DNA of 47,209 bases from Actinomycetota bacterium (lineage in GTDB: Bacteria; Actinomycetota; Acidimicrobiia; Acidimicrobiales; WLNW01): positions 1-47,209 of the forward strand of contig WLNW01000006.1 in assembly GCA_009699605.1 (NCBI GenBank). The letters are read 5' to 3'. Both the position numbers and the translations under genes were made by a program. The notes under the pieces were generated by a model. The model did not search any database, was not told the DNA's origin, and saw only the letters and a program-made list of their open reading frames with translations. Positions 1 to 13,459 of this stretch are shown here, in pieces (within the stretch, counting starts at the first letter, position 1; each line of letters starts with the position of its first letter).

Positions 1-264
1 GGCCGCGACTACTACGGGATCCTGCGCAACGCGGCCGGCGTGCCGAGCGCGCTCGCCGAGCTCAGCTACCTCACGGACGCGGCCGAGGAAGCGTTGCTGA
101 AGACCCCCGAGTTCCAAAAGCTCGAGGGCGCGGCGGTGGCCCGCGGCATCTTGCGCTACCTCACCACCGACGACCCGGGCTCGGGCTTCGTCGGTGCCTC
201 AAAACGAACCGACGCCACTACCGGCGGTGGATCGACAATCTGTGTCGATCCACCGCTGCAGTAG
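1..264 (+). CDS. N-acetylmuramoyl-L-alanine amidase (Amidase_3), C-terminal fragment
   Basis: The window opens inside this gene, in frame from base 1, and only the last 87 residues are present. The fragment contains VLRNAAG-type sequence reading ILRNAAGVPSALAELSYLT, followed by an AEEALL stretch and a final helix ending GILRYL. This matches the end of Amidase_3 peptidoglycan amidases, in which a catalytic Glu lies in the conserved vPavLvElgFl strand (here E in ALAEL). The family cleaves the bond between muramic acid and the stem peptide, normally outside the membrane. The last ~20 residues are a non-conserved tail read through a perfect hairpin. Signal peptide and zinc ligands lie outside the window, so activity cannot be judged. 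Confidence 0.8.
   Translation, partial: GRDYYGILRNAAGVPSALAELSYLTDAAEEALLKTPEFQKLEGAAVARGILRYLTTDDPGSGFVGASKRTDATTGGGSTICVDPPLQ
224..256 (+). terminator. Perfect 14-bp hairpin at the amidase 3' end
   Basis: Bases 224-237 (GCGGTGGATCGACA) are exactly complementary to 243-256, with a 5-nt loop. The hairpin lies just inside the reading frame and ends 5 bases before the TAG stop. There is no T-run, so it would be an atypical intrinsic terminator; it may instead protect the 3' end or separate this gene from the convergent gene at 295-750. Confidence 0.55.
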
Positions 265-294
265 CGGCGCGAAAATCAGCTCAGTGTGGAATGG

Positions 295-750
295 TCAGAA
301 CGCGGTGGGCGGCGCAGAGCTCGCGCTGGATCCATCGACCTGCTTGGTAGCGAACCCGCCGTAGACGAGACCACCGGCGAGCAGGATCCCGAGGTATGCG
401 CCGAAGCCGAGGAAGTCGGTCTCGGCGACGAGCTTGATCAGCAGCAGCACCAACGTCGCGATGGATCCGTAGAACAACGCGTCGGCCCAGCTGATGGGCA
501 GGTCGGGGAGCTTGACGGTGGTGAGCCGCCGGATGATCACAACCGCCAGAATGGCGAGCACGAGCAGCAGCGCCAGAACGCCCCAGAACGAGTTAGGTGA
601 CTGGATGCCCGATCGACTCTGGCTCGCACTGCCGAGCGGACCGAAGTTGATGTCGATCTTGTGCCAGGGGAAGAACAGCAGGTCGATGACCAGAGCGAGG
701 GCACAACCGCCCAAGATCCAGTCGGGCGTGCGCATCTTCGACAAATCCAT
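295..750 (-). CDS. Small four-helix membrane protein of unknown function
   Basis: A 151-residue protein with about four hydrophobic segments (roughly residues 12-30, 55-75, 88-108 and 115-135) and a polar Ser/Ala-rich C-terminus. The start is supported by a GGAGG Shine-Dalgarno sequence 5 nt before the ATG. No catalytic motif is visible. It is convergent with the amidase and divergent from purN. From memory, a membrane-protein gene also lies beside purN-purH in mycobacteria, but I cannot show that the two are homologous. Function unknown. Confidence 0.75.
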   Translation of the reverse strand: MDLSKMRTPDWILGGCALALVIDLLFFPWHKIDINFGPLGSASQSRSGIQSPNSFWGVLALLLVLAILAVVIIRRLTTVKLPDLPISWADALFYGSIATLVLLLIKLVAETDFLGFGAYLGILLAGGLVYGGFATKQVDGSSASSAPPTAF

Positions 751-928
751 TTCCGCCTCCAGCGGTCGTTATTGGTACTGCAGGAGTCGTGACTTGTCGC
801 CCCCCCCACAGGTCCGCAAAATCGGCCGGACGGGCAAACCGTAGTTCACTACCCGATGAGCGCGCGACAGAGTCTTCGCGCCGCAACAAACCTGGACGAC
901 CACCCTGCCGGATCGCGTCGGCGCCCAC

Positions 929-934
929 TAGGTT
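929..934 (+). promoter_or_regulatory. -10 element for leaderless purN
   Basis: TAGGTT ends 7 nt before the purN GTG at 942, which would put the transcription start on or next to the start codon. No convincing -35 is seen. The spacing matches nine other genes in the window. Confidence 0.5.
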
Positions 935-941
935 TCGTCCA

Positions 942-1505
942 GTGCGGATCGGCGTGTTGGCATCAGGAAACGGCACCTTGCTCGAGGCCATGCTCGACGC
1001 GGGGCTACCGGTGCACCTCGTGCTCTTCGATCGGCCCTGCGCGGCCGCCGCCGTTGCGGACCGCGCCTCACTTCCCACCGCGTTCGTCGAGCGAACGTCG
1101 TTCGGCGACGCGTTCGACCGCCGCGCGTACACGGCCCGGGTGATCGAGGCGCTGGCCGAAGAACGCGTCGACCTCGTTGCTATGGCCGGCTTCGGCACGG
1201 TGCTCGGGCCTGCCCTCTTCGAGGCGTATCCCGACCGCGTCCTCAACACGCATCCGGCGCTGCTTCCCGCGTTCCCGGGGTGGCACGCGGTGCGTGACAC
1301 GCTGGCCTACGGCGTGCTGGTCAGCGGGTGCACCGTGCACCTCGCCACGCCCAACGTCGATCACGGCCCGATACTCGCCCAGGAGGCGGTGCCGGTGGTT
1401 CCCGGCGATACCGAGACCACACTGCACGAACGAATCAAGACCGTCGAACGGCGGGTCTACGTGCGAACCATCCAAGACATCCTAAAAAGGGGCACGGTCC
1501 TATGA
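942..1505 (+). CDS. purN: Phosphoribosylglycinamide formyltransferase (GAR transformylase)
   Basis: Transfers a formyl group from 10-formyl-THF to GAR, step 3 of purine synthesis. The 187-residue protein begins with the glycine-rich phosphate loop (VLASGNGTLLEAM). It carries the catalytic triad: N and H in NTHPALLPAFPG and D in VDHGPIL. The reading frame is open upstream to 789, but the GTG at 942 is chosen because the first beta strand (VRIGVLAS) starts there and a TAGGTT hexamer lies 7 nt upstream, suggesting a leaderless transcript. The stop overlaps the purH start (ATGA), so the two are translationally coupled. The usual SGNGSN loop reads SGNGTL here, a mild deviation. Confidence 0.93.
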   Translation: MRIGVLASGNGTLLEAMLDAGLPVHLVLFDRPCAAAAVADRASLPTAFVERTSFGDAFDRRAYTARVIEALAEERVDLVAMAGFGTVLGPALFEAYPDRVLNTHPALLPAFPGWHAVRDTLAYGVLVSGCTVHLATPNVDHGPILAQEAVPVVPGDTETTLHERIKTVERRVYVRTIQDILKRGTVL

Positions 1506-3031
1506 ACACGCACAAGCGTGCGTTGTTGTCCGCCTACGACAAGTCAGGCATCGTCGAGCTCGCCCAGGGGCTCGTCGAGCTGGGTTGGCAGTTGGTCTCC
1601 TCGGGAGGCACCGCGAGCGCGATCGCGGCGGCCGGGATACCGGTGGAGGATGTGGCGGCGGTGACCGGTTCGCCGATCATGCTCGGCCATCGCGTGGTGA
1701 CGCTGCATCCCAAGGTGCACGGCGGCATCCTCGCCGACCTCGATGACGAGACGCACCTTGTCGACCTCGCCACGCACGGCATCGAGCCGTTCGGTCTCGT
1801 CGCGGTGAACCTCTACCCGTTCACGAGCGAGCCCGGCATCGAGCTCATCGACATCGGCGGGCCCACCATGGTGCGCGGCGCAGCGAAGAACCACGCGCAC
1901 GTCGGCGTGCTCGTCGATCCGGCCGACTACCCGCGCGTGCTCGACGAGTTGCGCGCGAACGGTGAGCTGGGTGCCGACATGCGTCGGTCGCTCGCCCGCA
2001 AGGCGTTCGCGCACACCGCGGCCTACGACGCGGCCATTGTCACGTGGTTCGACGAAGTCGATCGTGTCGCCGCCGGCGACGACGCCGACCCGCTGCCCAC
2101 CTCGTTGCACTACGCGCTCGACCGGGCCCAAGACCTTCGTTACGGGGAGAACCCGCACCAGGTCGGCGCGCGGTACCGCCATCATGGACGGGGCGGCTGG
2201 TGGGACACCGCGATCCAACATGGCGGCAAGGAGCTGTCGTACCTCAACCTCTACGACACCGAGGCCGCATGGCGCCTCGTGCAGACCCTGGGCGACGGGC
2301 CGGCGGTCGCGGTGATCAAGCATGCGAACCCATGTGGTGTCGCGGTGCACGACGACATCACCGAGGCGTACATCCGCGCGCACCAATGCGACGAGATCTC
2401 CGCGTTCGGCGGCATCGTGGCGATCAACCGCATCGTGCCCAAGTCGTTGGCCGAGGCATTGGCGACGGTGTTCACCGAGGTGGTCGTCGCTCCGGGCTTC
2501 GAACCCGATGCGCTCGACGTGCTCACCAAGAAGAAGAACCTGCGGGTGATCGAGGCCAAGCCGCCGACGTGGCCCACGCTCGATGTTCGCTCCATCGACG
2601 GAGGGTTCCTCGTGCAAACCCTCGATCGCGTTTCGCTCGACCGCGCCAACTGGCGCGTGGTCACCGAGCGGTCACCGTCCGACACGGAATGGGTCGATCT
2701 CGAGCTGGCCTGGAAGGTCGCCGCGCGTGTCACCTCGAACACCATCGTGCTCGTGAAGGACGGCCAAGCTGTCGGCATCGGTGCCGGGCAGCAGAACCGC
2801 CGCGACTCGGGTCGCATCGCCGCCGAGAAGGCTGCGGGTCGTGCGCAGGGCGGGGCCTGCGCGAGCGACGCGTTCTTCCCGTTCCGCGATGGTCTCGATG
2901 CCGCCGCCGAGGCCGGCGCCACCGCGATCATCCAGCCCGGCGGGTCCGTACGTGACCAAGAAGTGATCGATGCCGCCAACGACTACGGCATGGCCATGGT
3001 GTTCACCGGCGAACGTCACTTCCGTCACTGA
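1502..3031 (+). CDS. purH: Bifunctional AICAR formyltransferase / IMP cyclohydrolase
   Basis: Catalyses the last two steps of IMP synthesis. The protein has 509 residues, close to the family norm. The N-terminal ~140 residues form the MGS-like IMP cyclohydrolase domain (SAYDKSGIVELA, then SGGTASAI). The C-terminal part is the AICAR transformylase, with RYGENPHQ, KHANPCGVA (the catalytic Lys-His region), SAFGGIVA and SDAFFPFRDG. The chosen ATG at 1502 overlaps the purN stop by 4 nt and has an AAGGGG purine stretch upstream; the open frame extends further 5' only as antisense-like sequence. It is followed 55 nt later by folD, whose product interconverts the folate used by PurN and PurH. Confidence 0.96.
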   Translation: MNTHKRALLSAYDKSGIVELAQGLVELGWQLVSSGGTASAIAAAGIPVEDVAAVTGSPIMLGHRVVTLHPKVHGGILADLDDETHLVDLATHGIEPFGLVAVNLYPFTSEPGIELIDIGGPTMVRGAAKNHAHVGVLVDPADYPRVLDELRANGELGADMRRSLARKAFAHTAAYDAAIVTWFDEVDRVAAGDDADPLPTSLHYALDRAQDLRYGENPHQVGARYRHHGRGGWWDTAIQHGGKELSYLNLYDTEAAWRLVQTLGDGPAVAVIKHANPCGVAVHDDITEAYIRAHQCDEISAFGGIVAINRIVPKSLAEALATVFTEVVVAPGFEPDALDVLTKKKNLRVIEAKPPTWPTLDVRSIDGGFLVQTLDRVSLDRANWRVVTERSPSDTEWVDLELAWKVAARVTSNTIVLVKDGQAVGIGAGQQNRRDSGRIAAEKAAGRAQGGACASDAFFPFRDGLDAAAEAGATAIIQPGGSVRDQEVIDAANDYGMAMVFTGERHFRH

Positions 3032-3086
3032 TGAACCGCTCGAACCAACCATCCAGCACGCCGTCCCGAGCCGCGAGGAGATCGCG

Positions 3087-3944
3087 ATGACCGCACAGTT
3101 CTTGGCCGGTGGGCCGGTGGCCGACGCCGTGCTGGCCGATGTGCGCGCGCGTGTCGCCGCATTGGCCCGCAAGGGCATCACGCCTGGGCTCGGCACTATC
3201 CTCGTAGGTGAGGACGGAGCGAGTGCGGGCTATGTCCGCAAGAAGCACGAGACCTGCGAGCAGGTGGGCATCAACTCGTTCCACATCGGGCTGTCCGCCG
3301 ATGACGGGCAGCATGCGCTGATGGACGCGGTGGCCCAGTTCAACCGCGACCCTGCGGTGCATGCGTACATCGTGCAGCTGCCGGTGCCCGAGGGCTATGA
3401 CTCCACCGCGGCGCTGCTCGCGATGGACCCGGCCAAAGACGCCGATGGGCTGCACCCGGTGAACCTCGGCAAGCTGGTCTTGCAGGAGGATGGTCCGGTG
3501 CCATGCACGCCGGCCGGCATACAGGCGATCTTCGTGCACTACGGCGTCGAGATCGCCGGGCGCGAGGTGTGCGTCGTCGGCCGCGGGCCCACGCTCGGAC
3601 GGCCTCTGTCGTTGCTCCTCACGATGAAACGGCCCGGCGCGAACGCCGCGGTCACCGTGGTGCACACCGGCGTGAAGAACCTCGCCGACTACACCCGTCG
3701 CGCGGACATCGTGGTGGCCGCGGCGGGCGTGCCGAGCTGTGTCACCGGTGACATGGTGAAGCCGGGAGCGATCGTGGTCAGCGGGGGCATCTCGTGGGAG
3801 GGACGCAAGCTGCTCGCCGACGTCGACGAGTCGGTGAACGACGTGGCGTCGTGGGTCACCCCGCGGCTCGGTGGCGTGGGCCCCACGACGGTGGCGATGC
3901 TCCTGCGCAACACCGTCGAGGCCGCGGAACGCTCGACCTTCTAG
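3087..3944 (+). CDS. folD: Methylenetetrahydrofolate dehydrogenase / cyclohydrolase
   Basis: Interconverts 5,10-methylene-THF and 10-formyl-THF, feeding PurN and PurH just upstream. The 285-residue protein has the catalytic YVRKK motif (Y-x3-K), QLPVP, DGLHPVN, PCTPAG, a dinucleotide-binding loop GRGPTLGRP and the C-terminal GGVGPTTVAMLL. The start is the ATG preceded by GAGGAG, 8 nt upstream; the longer open frame back to 2970 overlaps purH and is rejected. The loop reads GRGPTLG where GRSxxVG is common, a small deviation that leaves the fold intact. Likely cotranscribed with purN-purH. Confidence 0.95.
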   Translation: MTAQFLAGGPVADAVLADVRARVAALARKGITPGLGTILVGEDGASAGYVRKKHETCEQVGINSFHIGLSADDGQHALMDAVAQFNRDPAVHAYIVQLPVPEGYDSTAALLAMDPAKDADGLHPVNLGKLVLQEDGPVPCTPAGIQAIFVHYGVEIAGREVCVVGRGPTLGRPLSLLLTMKRPGANAAVTVVHTGVKNLADYTRRADIVVAAAGVPSCVTGDMVKPGAIVVSGGISWEGRKLLADVDESVNDVASWVTPRLGGVGPTTVAMLLRNTVEAAERSTF

Positions 3945-3957
3945 GCGTACTCGGCCA

Positions 3958-4332
3958 TCAGGTCACTGCGCCTCCCGCGGCGGATGCGTTGAACTTCGCG
4001 ATCACGGGACGCGTCACGGTGTAGACGTTCGCAGCGATCGGCCAGCCGGCATAGTGCGCGAGATGGACGATCCAGGCTTCGATCGCTGCGACGTCGAGGT
4101 CGCCGCTGACGAGTGCGTTCTCGACGTGGATCGCGAGCGCCGGACCGGGCGAGAACGCAGTGCACGTGAGCGAGACGAGTCGACGGTCGCGCACCGACAG
4201 CTCGGGACGGCTCCAGATCTCGCCGAAGACATGGTCCTTGGTGAGGTCGAGGAACCCGCCCTCGTCGGTGCGCGACGGCGGAGCGCTGTTCATGACCTGA
4301 CGCCACATCTCGTCGCCCACTGCCTTGTCCAT
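3958..4332 (-). CDS. Carboxymuconolactone decarboxylase-like (AhpD-fold) protein
   Basis: A 124-residue protein with the family core: W-x-RPELSVRDRRLVSL, then IHVENAL and HLAHYAGWP. This matches gamma-carboxymuconolactone decarboxylases rather than AhpD peroxidases, because there is no CxxC pair (a single Cys, in LTCTAF). The substrate cannot be inferred; no other protocatechuate-pathway gene is near. Start: ATG at 4332 has a run of six G upstream; an in-frame ATG at 4362 would add 10 residues and leave only 26 nt to the divergent metF. It is convergent with folD (13-nt gap). Confidence 0.78.
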   Translation of the reverse strand: MDKAVGDEMWRQVMNSAPPSRTDEGGFLDLTKDHVFGEIWSRPELSVRDRRLVSLTCTAFSPGPALAIHVENALVSGDLDVAAIEAWIVHLAHYAGWPIAANVYTVTRPVIAKFNASAAGGAVT

Positions 4333-4371
4333 CACGGCCCCCCGGATACTCGTGTGCCGCATCCTAGGGAA

Positions 4372-4381
4372 GCTCTAGCCT
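4372..4381. promoter_or_regulatory. Overlapping divergent -10 elements (CMD-like / metF)
   Basis: TAGCCT (4376-4381, plus strand) ends 7 nt before the metF GTG, giving a leaderless transcript. On the minus strand, TAGAGC (4377-4372) could serve the divergent CMD-like gene. The two hexamers overlap, so the two promoters may compete. The minus-strand element is the weaker claim. Confidence 0.4.
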
Positions 4382-4388
4382 GCTCGAC

Positions 4389-5237
4389 GTGACCAAGATC
4401 CGTGACTTGCTGGCCGCGGGCCCGACAATCTCGTTCGAGTTCTTCCCGCCCAAGACCGACACCGCGATGCGTGCGCTCGACGCCGCGCTCGAGGAACTCA
4501 GCCTCGTCGAGCCGTCGTTCGTGTCGGTCACCTACGGGGCTGGTGGGTCGACGAAGGATCGCACTCGCTCGATCGTTCTCGGGATCAATGAAACCCGACC
4601 TTTCCCCGCGATGCCGCACCTCACATGCATGAGCCACACCAAGGCCGAGGTCATCGACCTGCTCGATGACTACGCCGACCATGGCATCGAGAACGTCCTC
4701 GCGTTGGCCGGCGATCCGCCCACCGACGCCGACACACCGCTCGGTGAGTTCCGGTATGCCCTCGAGCTCGTCGAACTGGTGCGCGACAAGGGCGATTTCT
4801 CGGTCGGGGTGGCGGCGTTCCCCGAACTGCACCCGCGCTCGCAGGGCCGTTCGGCCGACGATCGTCAGCACCTCGCGGCCAAGCTCGAGGTGGCCGACTT
4901 CGCTATCACCCAGTTCTTCGCCGACGCCGACGACTACGGACGCCTCCTCGATGATCTCGACGCCCTCGGGGTCACCAAGCCGGTGCTGCCGGGAATCATG
5001 GCGCCCAACAACCCGGCGGGATACCGGCGCATGGCCGCCATGAACGGCACGCGTGTCCCCGAGGCCTTGCTCGCCCGCATCGACGCGGCCGACGCGGCCG
5101 ACGCGATCTCCCTTGCGGTTGAGGCCACGACTCAGCAGTGCTTGCGACTGCGGGAACTGGGCGCGCCTGGGTTGCACTTCTACACGCTCAACCGGTCCGA
5201 GCTCACTCGTCGCGTGCACGCCAACCTGGTGGGCTGA
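4389..5237 (+). CDS. metF: 5,10-methylenetetrahydrofolate reductase
   Basis: Reduces methylene-THF to 5-methyl-THF for methionine synthesis, using FAD in a TIM barrel. The 282-residue protein shows the N-terminal SFEFFPPK motif, the VTYGAGGST loop, HLTCMSHT, NVLALAGDPP, the ITQFFAD strand, LPGIMAPN and the C-terminal GLHFYTLN. It starts at GTG 4389 with essentially no leader after a TAGCCT hexamer. Length and motifs match bacterial MetF. It completes a one-carbon block with purN, purH and folD, but has its own promoter. Confidence 0.95.
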   Translation: MTKIRDLLAAGPTISFEFFPPKTDTAMRALDAALEELSLVEPSFVSVTYGAGGSTKDRTRSIVLGINETRPFPAMPHLTCMSHTKAEVIDLLDDYADHGIENVLALAGDPPTDADTPLGEFRYALELVELVRDKGDFSVGVAAFPELHPRSQGRSADDRQHLAAKLEVADFAITQFFADADDYGRLLDDLDALGVTKPVLPGIMAPNNPAGYRRMAAMNGTRVPEALLARIDAADAADAISLAVEATTQQCLRLRELGAPGLHFYTLNRSELTRRVHANLVG

Positions 5238-5260
5238 CCACTCCGCACTTGTCTGCAACA

Positions 5261-7552
<2,292 letters not shown>

Positions 7553-7583
7553 CCCGGTTGGGCCGAGGCCCAAGGCCCATCGG

Positions 7584-7589
7584 TAATCT
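7584..7589 (+). promoter_or_regulatory. Candidate mdh -10 element
   Basis: TAATCT lies about 37 nt before the mdh start, in the icd-mdh gap. A TTGGGC at 7558-7563 is the only -35-like match and its spacer (20 nt) is long, so this is a weak call. Confidence 0.3.
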
Positions 7590-7626
7590 CAACCTGCAAA
7601 CCCCCCACGTCTATCAGGAGCCTCCC

Positions 7627-8616
<990 letters not shown>

Positions 8617-8716
8617 CCCCCCGTCACGCACCCACACACCGGGCTTGCGCCGGCCGCGGCCGAAGTCATGGGTCAGTCGTTCGGCGTGGGCTCGCACCTC
8701 GGGCAGCTCCGGCATG

Positions 8717-9079
8717 TCACCACTCGGTGGACGAGCGCACCTCGGCGAAGGCGTCGCTGATGCCGCGCAGCGCGGGCTGGGCGTGGGCGAGGGCCAACGT
8801 GTCGCCCTCGATGGCCAACTGGCCGTTCATGAACGCGCGTTGGGCGCTGAGTTCGCCGCGGGCGATGGCCGTTGCGGTGTCGCGGTCGGCGACAAGCCGC
8901 ACGTTCGGGTCGGTGGCCGCACCGGTGCGGTACCGCACCCGACCGTCGCGGTAGGACACGTGGTAAGTGAACGAGTCGACGACGTGCTCGACGCACAACT
9001 CGAGCTGGCCGCTCACGGCTAGCGGCGCTGCTGCAGCATCGAGGGCGTCGACCCATTGGTCGGTCAGAAACCTGGCCAT
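8717..9079 (-). CDS. SCP2-like sterol/lipid-carrier domain protein
   Basis: A 120-residue single-domain protein: helix (TDQWVDALDAAAA), a beta sheet with YHVSYRDGRVRYRTG, VRLVADRDTATAIARGEL, then FMNGQLAIEGD. The last two blocks are typical of SCP2 lipid-transfer domains, in which a hydrophobic tunnel binds acyl chains or sterols. The true start is the ATG at 9079; the open frame extends far upstream only as antisense of the next genes. Ligand unknown. It is divergent from the uncharacterised gene at 9143. The ~100 nt between it and mdh show no gene. Confidence 0.75.
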   Translation of the reverse strand: MARFLTDQWVDALDAAAAPLAVSGQLELCVEHVVDSFTYHVSYRDGRVRYRTGAATDPNVRLVADRDTATAIARGELSAQRAFMNGQLAIEGDTLALAHAQPALRGISDAFAEVRSSTEW

Positions 9080-9142
9080 CGAATAAGCGTGCCACGTCAC
9101 GTCGGTGTTCCCTCGATCGTGCGAGCGTGCGAAGCTGACCGC

Positions 9143-9910
9143 ATGACGCGCGCCCTGGGCCCGGCCGACGAGAAGCGGCACGTGCCACTGGACGATCCGG
9201 GGTGGTGCGAGGCCTTCACGTTCGACTTCGTGGCCGACGACGCGACCATCGCAGGCGCGCTCGGACTCGTGCTGTTCCCGGCGTTCGCGCGTTGCACGTT
9301 CTGGACGTGCCTCGCCGGGGACCGCCAGTTCCTCACCATCGTCGAGTCCGACCTGGCGATGCCGCGCGACCTCGAACTGCGCGCCCCCGGACTCTGGTTC
9401 GAGATCCAGGTGCTCGTGCCCGGGGACCACGCGATGGTCGGGCTCGAAGCGTTTGCCGTTGGCCTCGATGACCCGGCGGACGCGCTCGGTCGATTGTGGG
9501 GCGACCGCGTGCCGTTCGGCCTCGACCTGGAGTGGGACGGCGGTTTGTCGCCGATCGACCAGCCGTTGGTGGGGACCGACGGCTACGAGCTCATGTGTCG
9601 AGTGCACGGCGAGGTGCTGGTGGCCGAATCCCGCATCGAGTTCGACGGGTTCGGCTCGCGGTCGCACACCTGGGGCACCCCGCACCCATGGACGCGTCCT
9701 TGGCAACGGATCGTGCACGGGGACGCGGTCGCGTGGCCGCAACAGGTCCCCGGTCAGGCGACGGTGCTCGCGAACGCACCGATGCGGGTGTCGTTCCCCG
9801 ACGGGACCTCGTGCCAGGTCGACCGGGCGCTCGCCACCGTTGCGGTCCCGGGCTCGCCGTCGGGCACCCCTCGCCAACCCGCCTGGATCGAACGGAACCT
9901 CCCATGTTGA
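9143..9910 (+). CDS. Uncharacterised actinobacterial protein (DUF7064/7065-like by appearance)
   Basis: A 255-residue soluble protein. No catalytic signature is recognised. Repeated beta-strand patterns (WTCLAGDRQFLTIVES, LWFEIQVLVPG, VHGEVLVAESRIEFDGFGSRSHTWG) suggest a lipocalin-like beta-barrel, in which a GFGSRSHTWG-like turn is conserved in a family I associate with lipid or carotenoid handling; that is recall, not proof. A GAAGCT hexamer 6 nt before the ATG resembles the leaderless pattern but lacks the first T. Its 3' end overlaps the hydrolase start by 7 nt, so the two are coupled. Confidence 0.65.
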   Translation: MTRALGPADEKRHVPLDDPGWCEAFTFDFVADDATIAGALGLVLFPAFARCTFWTCLAGDRQFLTIVESDLAMPRDLELRAPGLWFEIQVLVPGDHAMVGLEAFAVGLDDPADALGRLWGDRVPFGLDLEWDGGLSPIDQPLVGTDGYELMCRVHGEVLVAESRIEFDGFGSRSHTWGTPHPWTRPWQRIVHGDAVAWPQQVPGQATVLANAPMRVSFPDGTSCQVDRALATVAVPGSPSGTPRQPAWIERNLPC

Positions 9911-10743
9911 TCGACGTCAACGGCCTCGAGTTGTGGGTCGAGGACCACCCGCCCTCCAGCGCCGGCCTGCACGAGGTACCGATCCTTCTGCTTTCGGGCA
10001 GCGACGCGACCACGTTGCGTTGGCCGCCCGCGCTGATCGACGCGCTCAGCAACGCCCGCCACCGGGTGGTGGCCTTCGACCCGCGCGACTGCGGGGCCAG
10101 CACCAAGATCGACCCAGACACGCCGTACCGACTCGACGCGCTCGCGGCCGACGCGCTCGGCGTGCTCGACGTGCTCGGTATCGCCCGGGCTCACGTGGTC
10201 GGCTACTCGATGGGCGGCGCAGTCGCGCAGGTGCTCGCGTTCGATGCGCCCGAGCGCGTGGCGACGCTCACGCTCGTATCGACCACTCCCGGCCTCGGTG
10301 ACGATCGATTGCCGTTCGCGTCCGACTGGTTCGTCGAGCGCATGACTGAGCGGCTCTTCGCGGCGCCGCCGCGCACGACCGACGAACGCATCGCATGGAT
10401 CGTCGATCTCTACCGGCTGCTTGCCGGCACCCGTCACCCGTTTGACGAGGAAGGCCAGCGGGCGCTCGCCGCGGCCGAGCTCGAGCGTTGCTGGTATCCC
10501 GAGAGCGGCCACGGGCTCGCGGTGGGGGCATCGCCCTCACGCCTCGATCGGCTGGGCGAGATCGGCGCGCCGACGCTCGTGATCCATGGCAGCGCCGACC
10601 CGGTGTTCGCGCCCGCGCACGGCCATGCGCTCACGGCCGGGATCCCCGACGCGCGCCTTGTCACCATCGACGGCTTGGGCCACGAGGTGTCGGCCCAGGA
10701 TCTCGCGAGCCTGCTCCTCGCTCACGTCGCCCACTTCTCGTGA
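9904..10743 (+). CDS. Alpha/beta hydrolase
   Basis: A 279-residue alpha/beta-fold hydrolase. The nucleophile elbow is GYSMGG, the acid is D in HGSADPVF, and the base is H in GLGHEV near the C-terminus. The oxyanion region is LLLSGSDATT. A cap follows the strand LTLVSTTPG. The overall pattern resembles the esterase / epoxide-hydrolase / proline-iminopeptidase-like group; substrate unknown. The start overlaps the stop of the preceding gene (ATGTTGA), which implies a two-gene operon. The 3' end is 10 nt from the convergent sdhB. Confidence 0.85.
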   Translation: MLIDVNGLELWVEDHPPSSAGLHEVPILLLSGSDATTLRWPPALIDALSNARHRVVAFDPRDCGASTKIDPDTPYRLDALAADALGVLDVLGIARAHVVGYSMGGAVAQVLAFDAPERVATLTLVSTTPGLGDDRLPFASDWFVERMTERLFAAPPRTTDERIAWIVDLYRLLAGTRHPFDEEGQRALAAAELERCWYPESGHGLAVGASPSRLDRLGEIGAPTLVIHGSADPVFAPAHGHALTAGIPDARLVTIDGLGHEVSAQDLASLLLAHVAHFS

Positions 10744-10753
10744 GCGACGCGGG

Positions 10754-11527
10754 TCAGGACTGGCTGGCGAGCTTTCGGTTCTTGACCTTCGCCTTGATGT
10801 AGTCGCGGTTCAGGTACGCGATGAAGTCGAGGCTGATCTCCTTGGGGCACGCGTCATGGCACTCGCCATGGTTGGTGCAAGAGCCGAAGTACTCCTCCAT
10901 GGTCTCGACCATGGCCTCGGTGCGCTTCCAGCGTTCGGCCTGGCCTTGGGGCAACAGGTTGAGGTGCTGCACCTTGGCCGCGGTGAACAGCTGACCGGCC
11001 GAGTTGGGACACGCGGCCACGCACGCGCCGCACCCGATGCAGGCTGCGGCGTCCATGGCCGCGTCGGCCACGGACTTCGGCACCGGCGTGATGTTGGCCT
11101 CGGGTGCCGCACCGGTGTTCACCGAGATGAAGCCGCCGGCCTCGATGATGCGGTCGAGCGCGCTGCGGTCGACCGCAAGGTCGCGGATGACCGGGAAGGC
11201 CCGGGCCCGGAACGGTTCGATGGTGATGTGGTCACCATCGCTGAACTTGCGCATGTGGAGCTGACACGTCGCGGTGCCCTTCTCCTTGCCGTGTGGCATG
11301 CCGTTGATGGTGAGGGAGCAGGTGCCGCAGATGCCTTCGCGGCAATCGCTCTCGAAGGTGATCGGTTCTTTGTTCTCGCCGATGAGTCGCTCGTTCACGA
11401 CATCGAGCATCTCGAGGAACGATGCGTCGTCGGCGATGCCGCGGGCTTCGTAGGTCTCGAAGCGACCCTGCGCGTCGGGGCCGTCCTGTCGCCAGACCTT
11501 GAGCGTGAGGTTGAGGTGCTTAGACAT
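10754..11527 (-). CDS. sdhB: Succinate dehydrogenase / fumarate reductase iron-sulfur subunit
   Basis: The electron-transfer subunit between SdhA flavin and membrane heme/quinone. The 257-residue protein binds [2Fe-2S] through CREGICGTC plus a later Cys (TATCQLH), [4Fe-4S] through [12 protein letters not shown], and [3Fe-4S] through [12 protein letters not shown]. An AGAGG precedes the ATG by 8 nt. It is the third gene of sdhC-sdhA-sdhB, 11 nt after sdhA. The sequence resembles the SdhB that partners type B (single, diheme) membrane anchors. Confidence 0.95.
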   Translation of the reverse strand: MSKHLNLTLKVWRQDGPDAQGRFETYEARGIADDASFLEMLDVVNERLIGENKEPITFESDCREGICGTCSLTINGMPHGKEKGTATCQLHMRKFSDGDHITIEPFRARAFPVIRDLAVDRSALDRIIEAGGFISVNTGAAPEANITPVPKSVADAAMDAAACIGCGACVAACPNSAGQLFTAAKVQHLNLLPQGQAERWKRTEAMVETMEEYFGSCTNHGECHDACPKEISLDFIAYLNRDYIKAKVKNRKLASQS

Positions 11528-11538
11528 GATCGAAACCT

Positions 11539-13458
<1,920 letters not shown>

Positions 13459-13459
13459 G

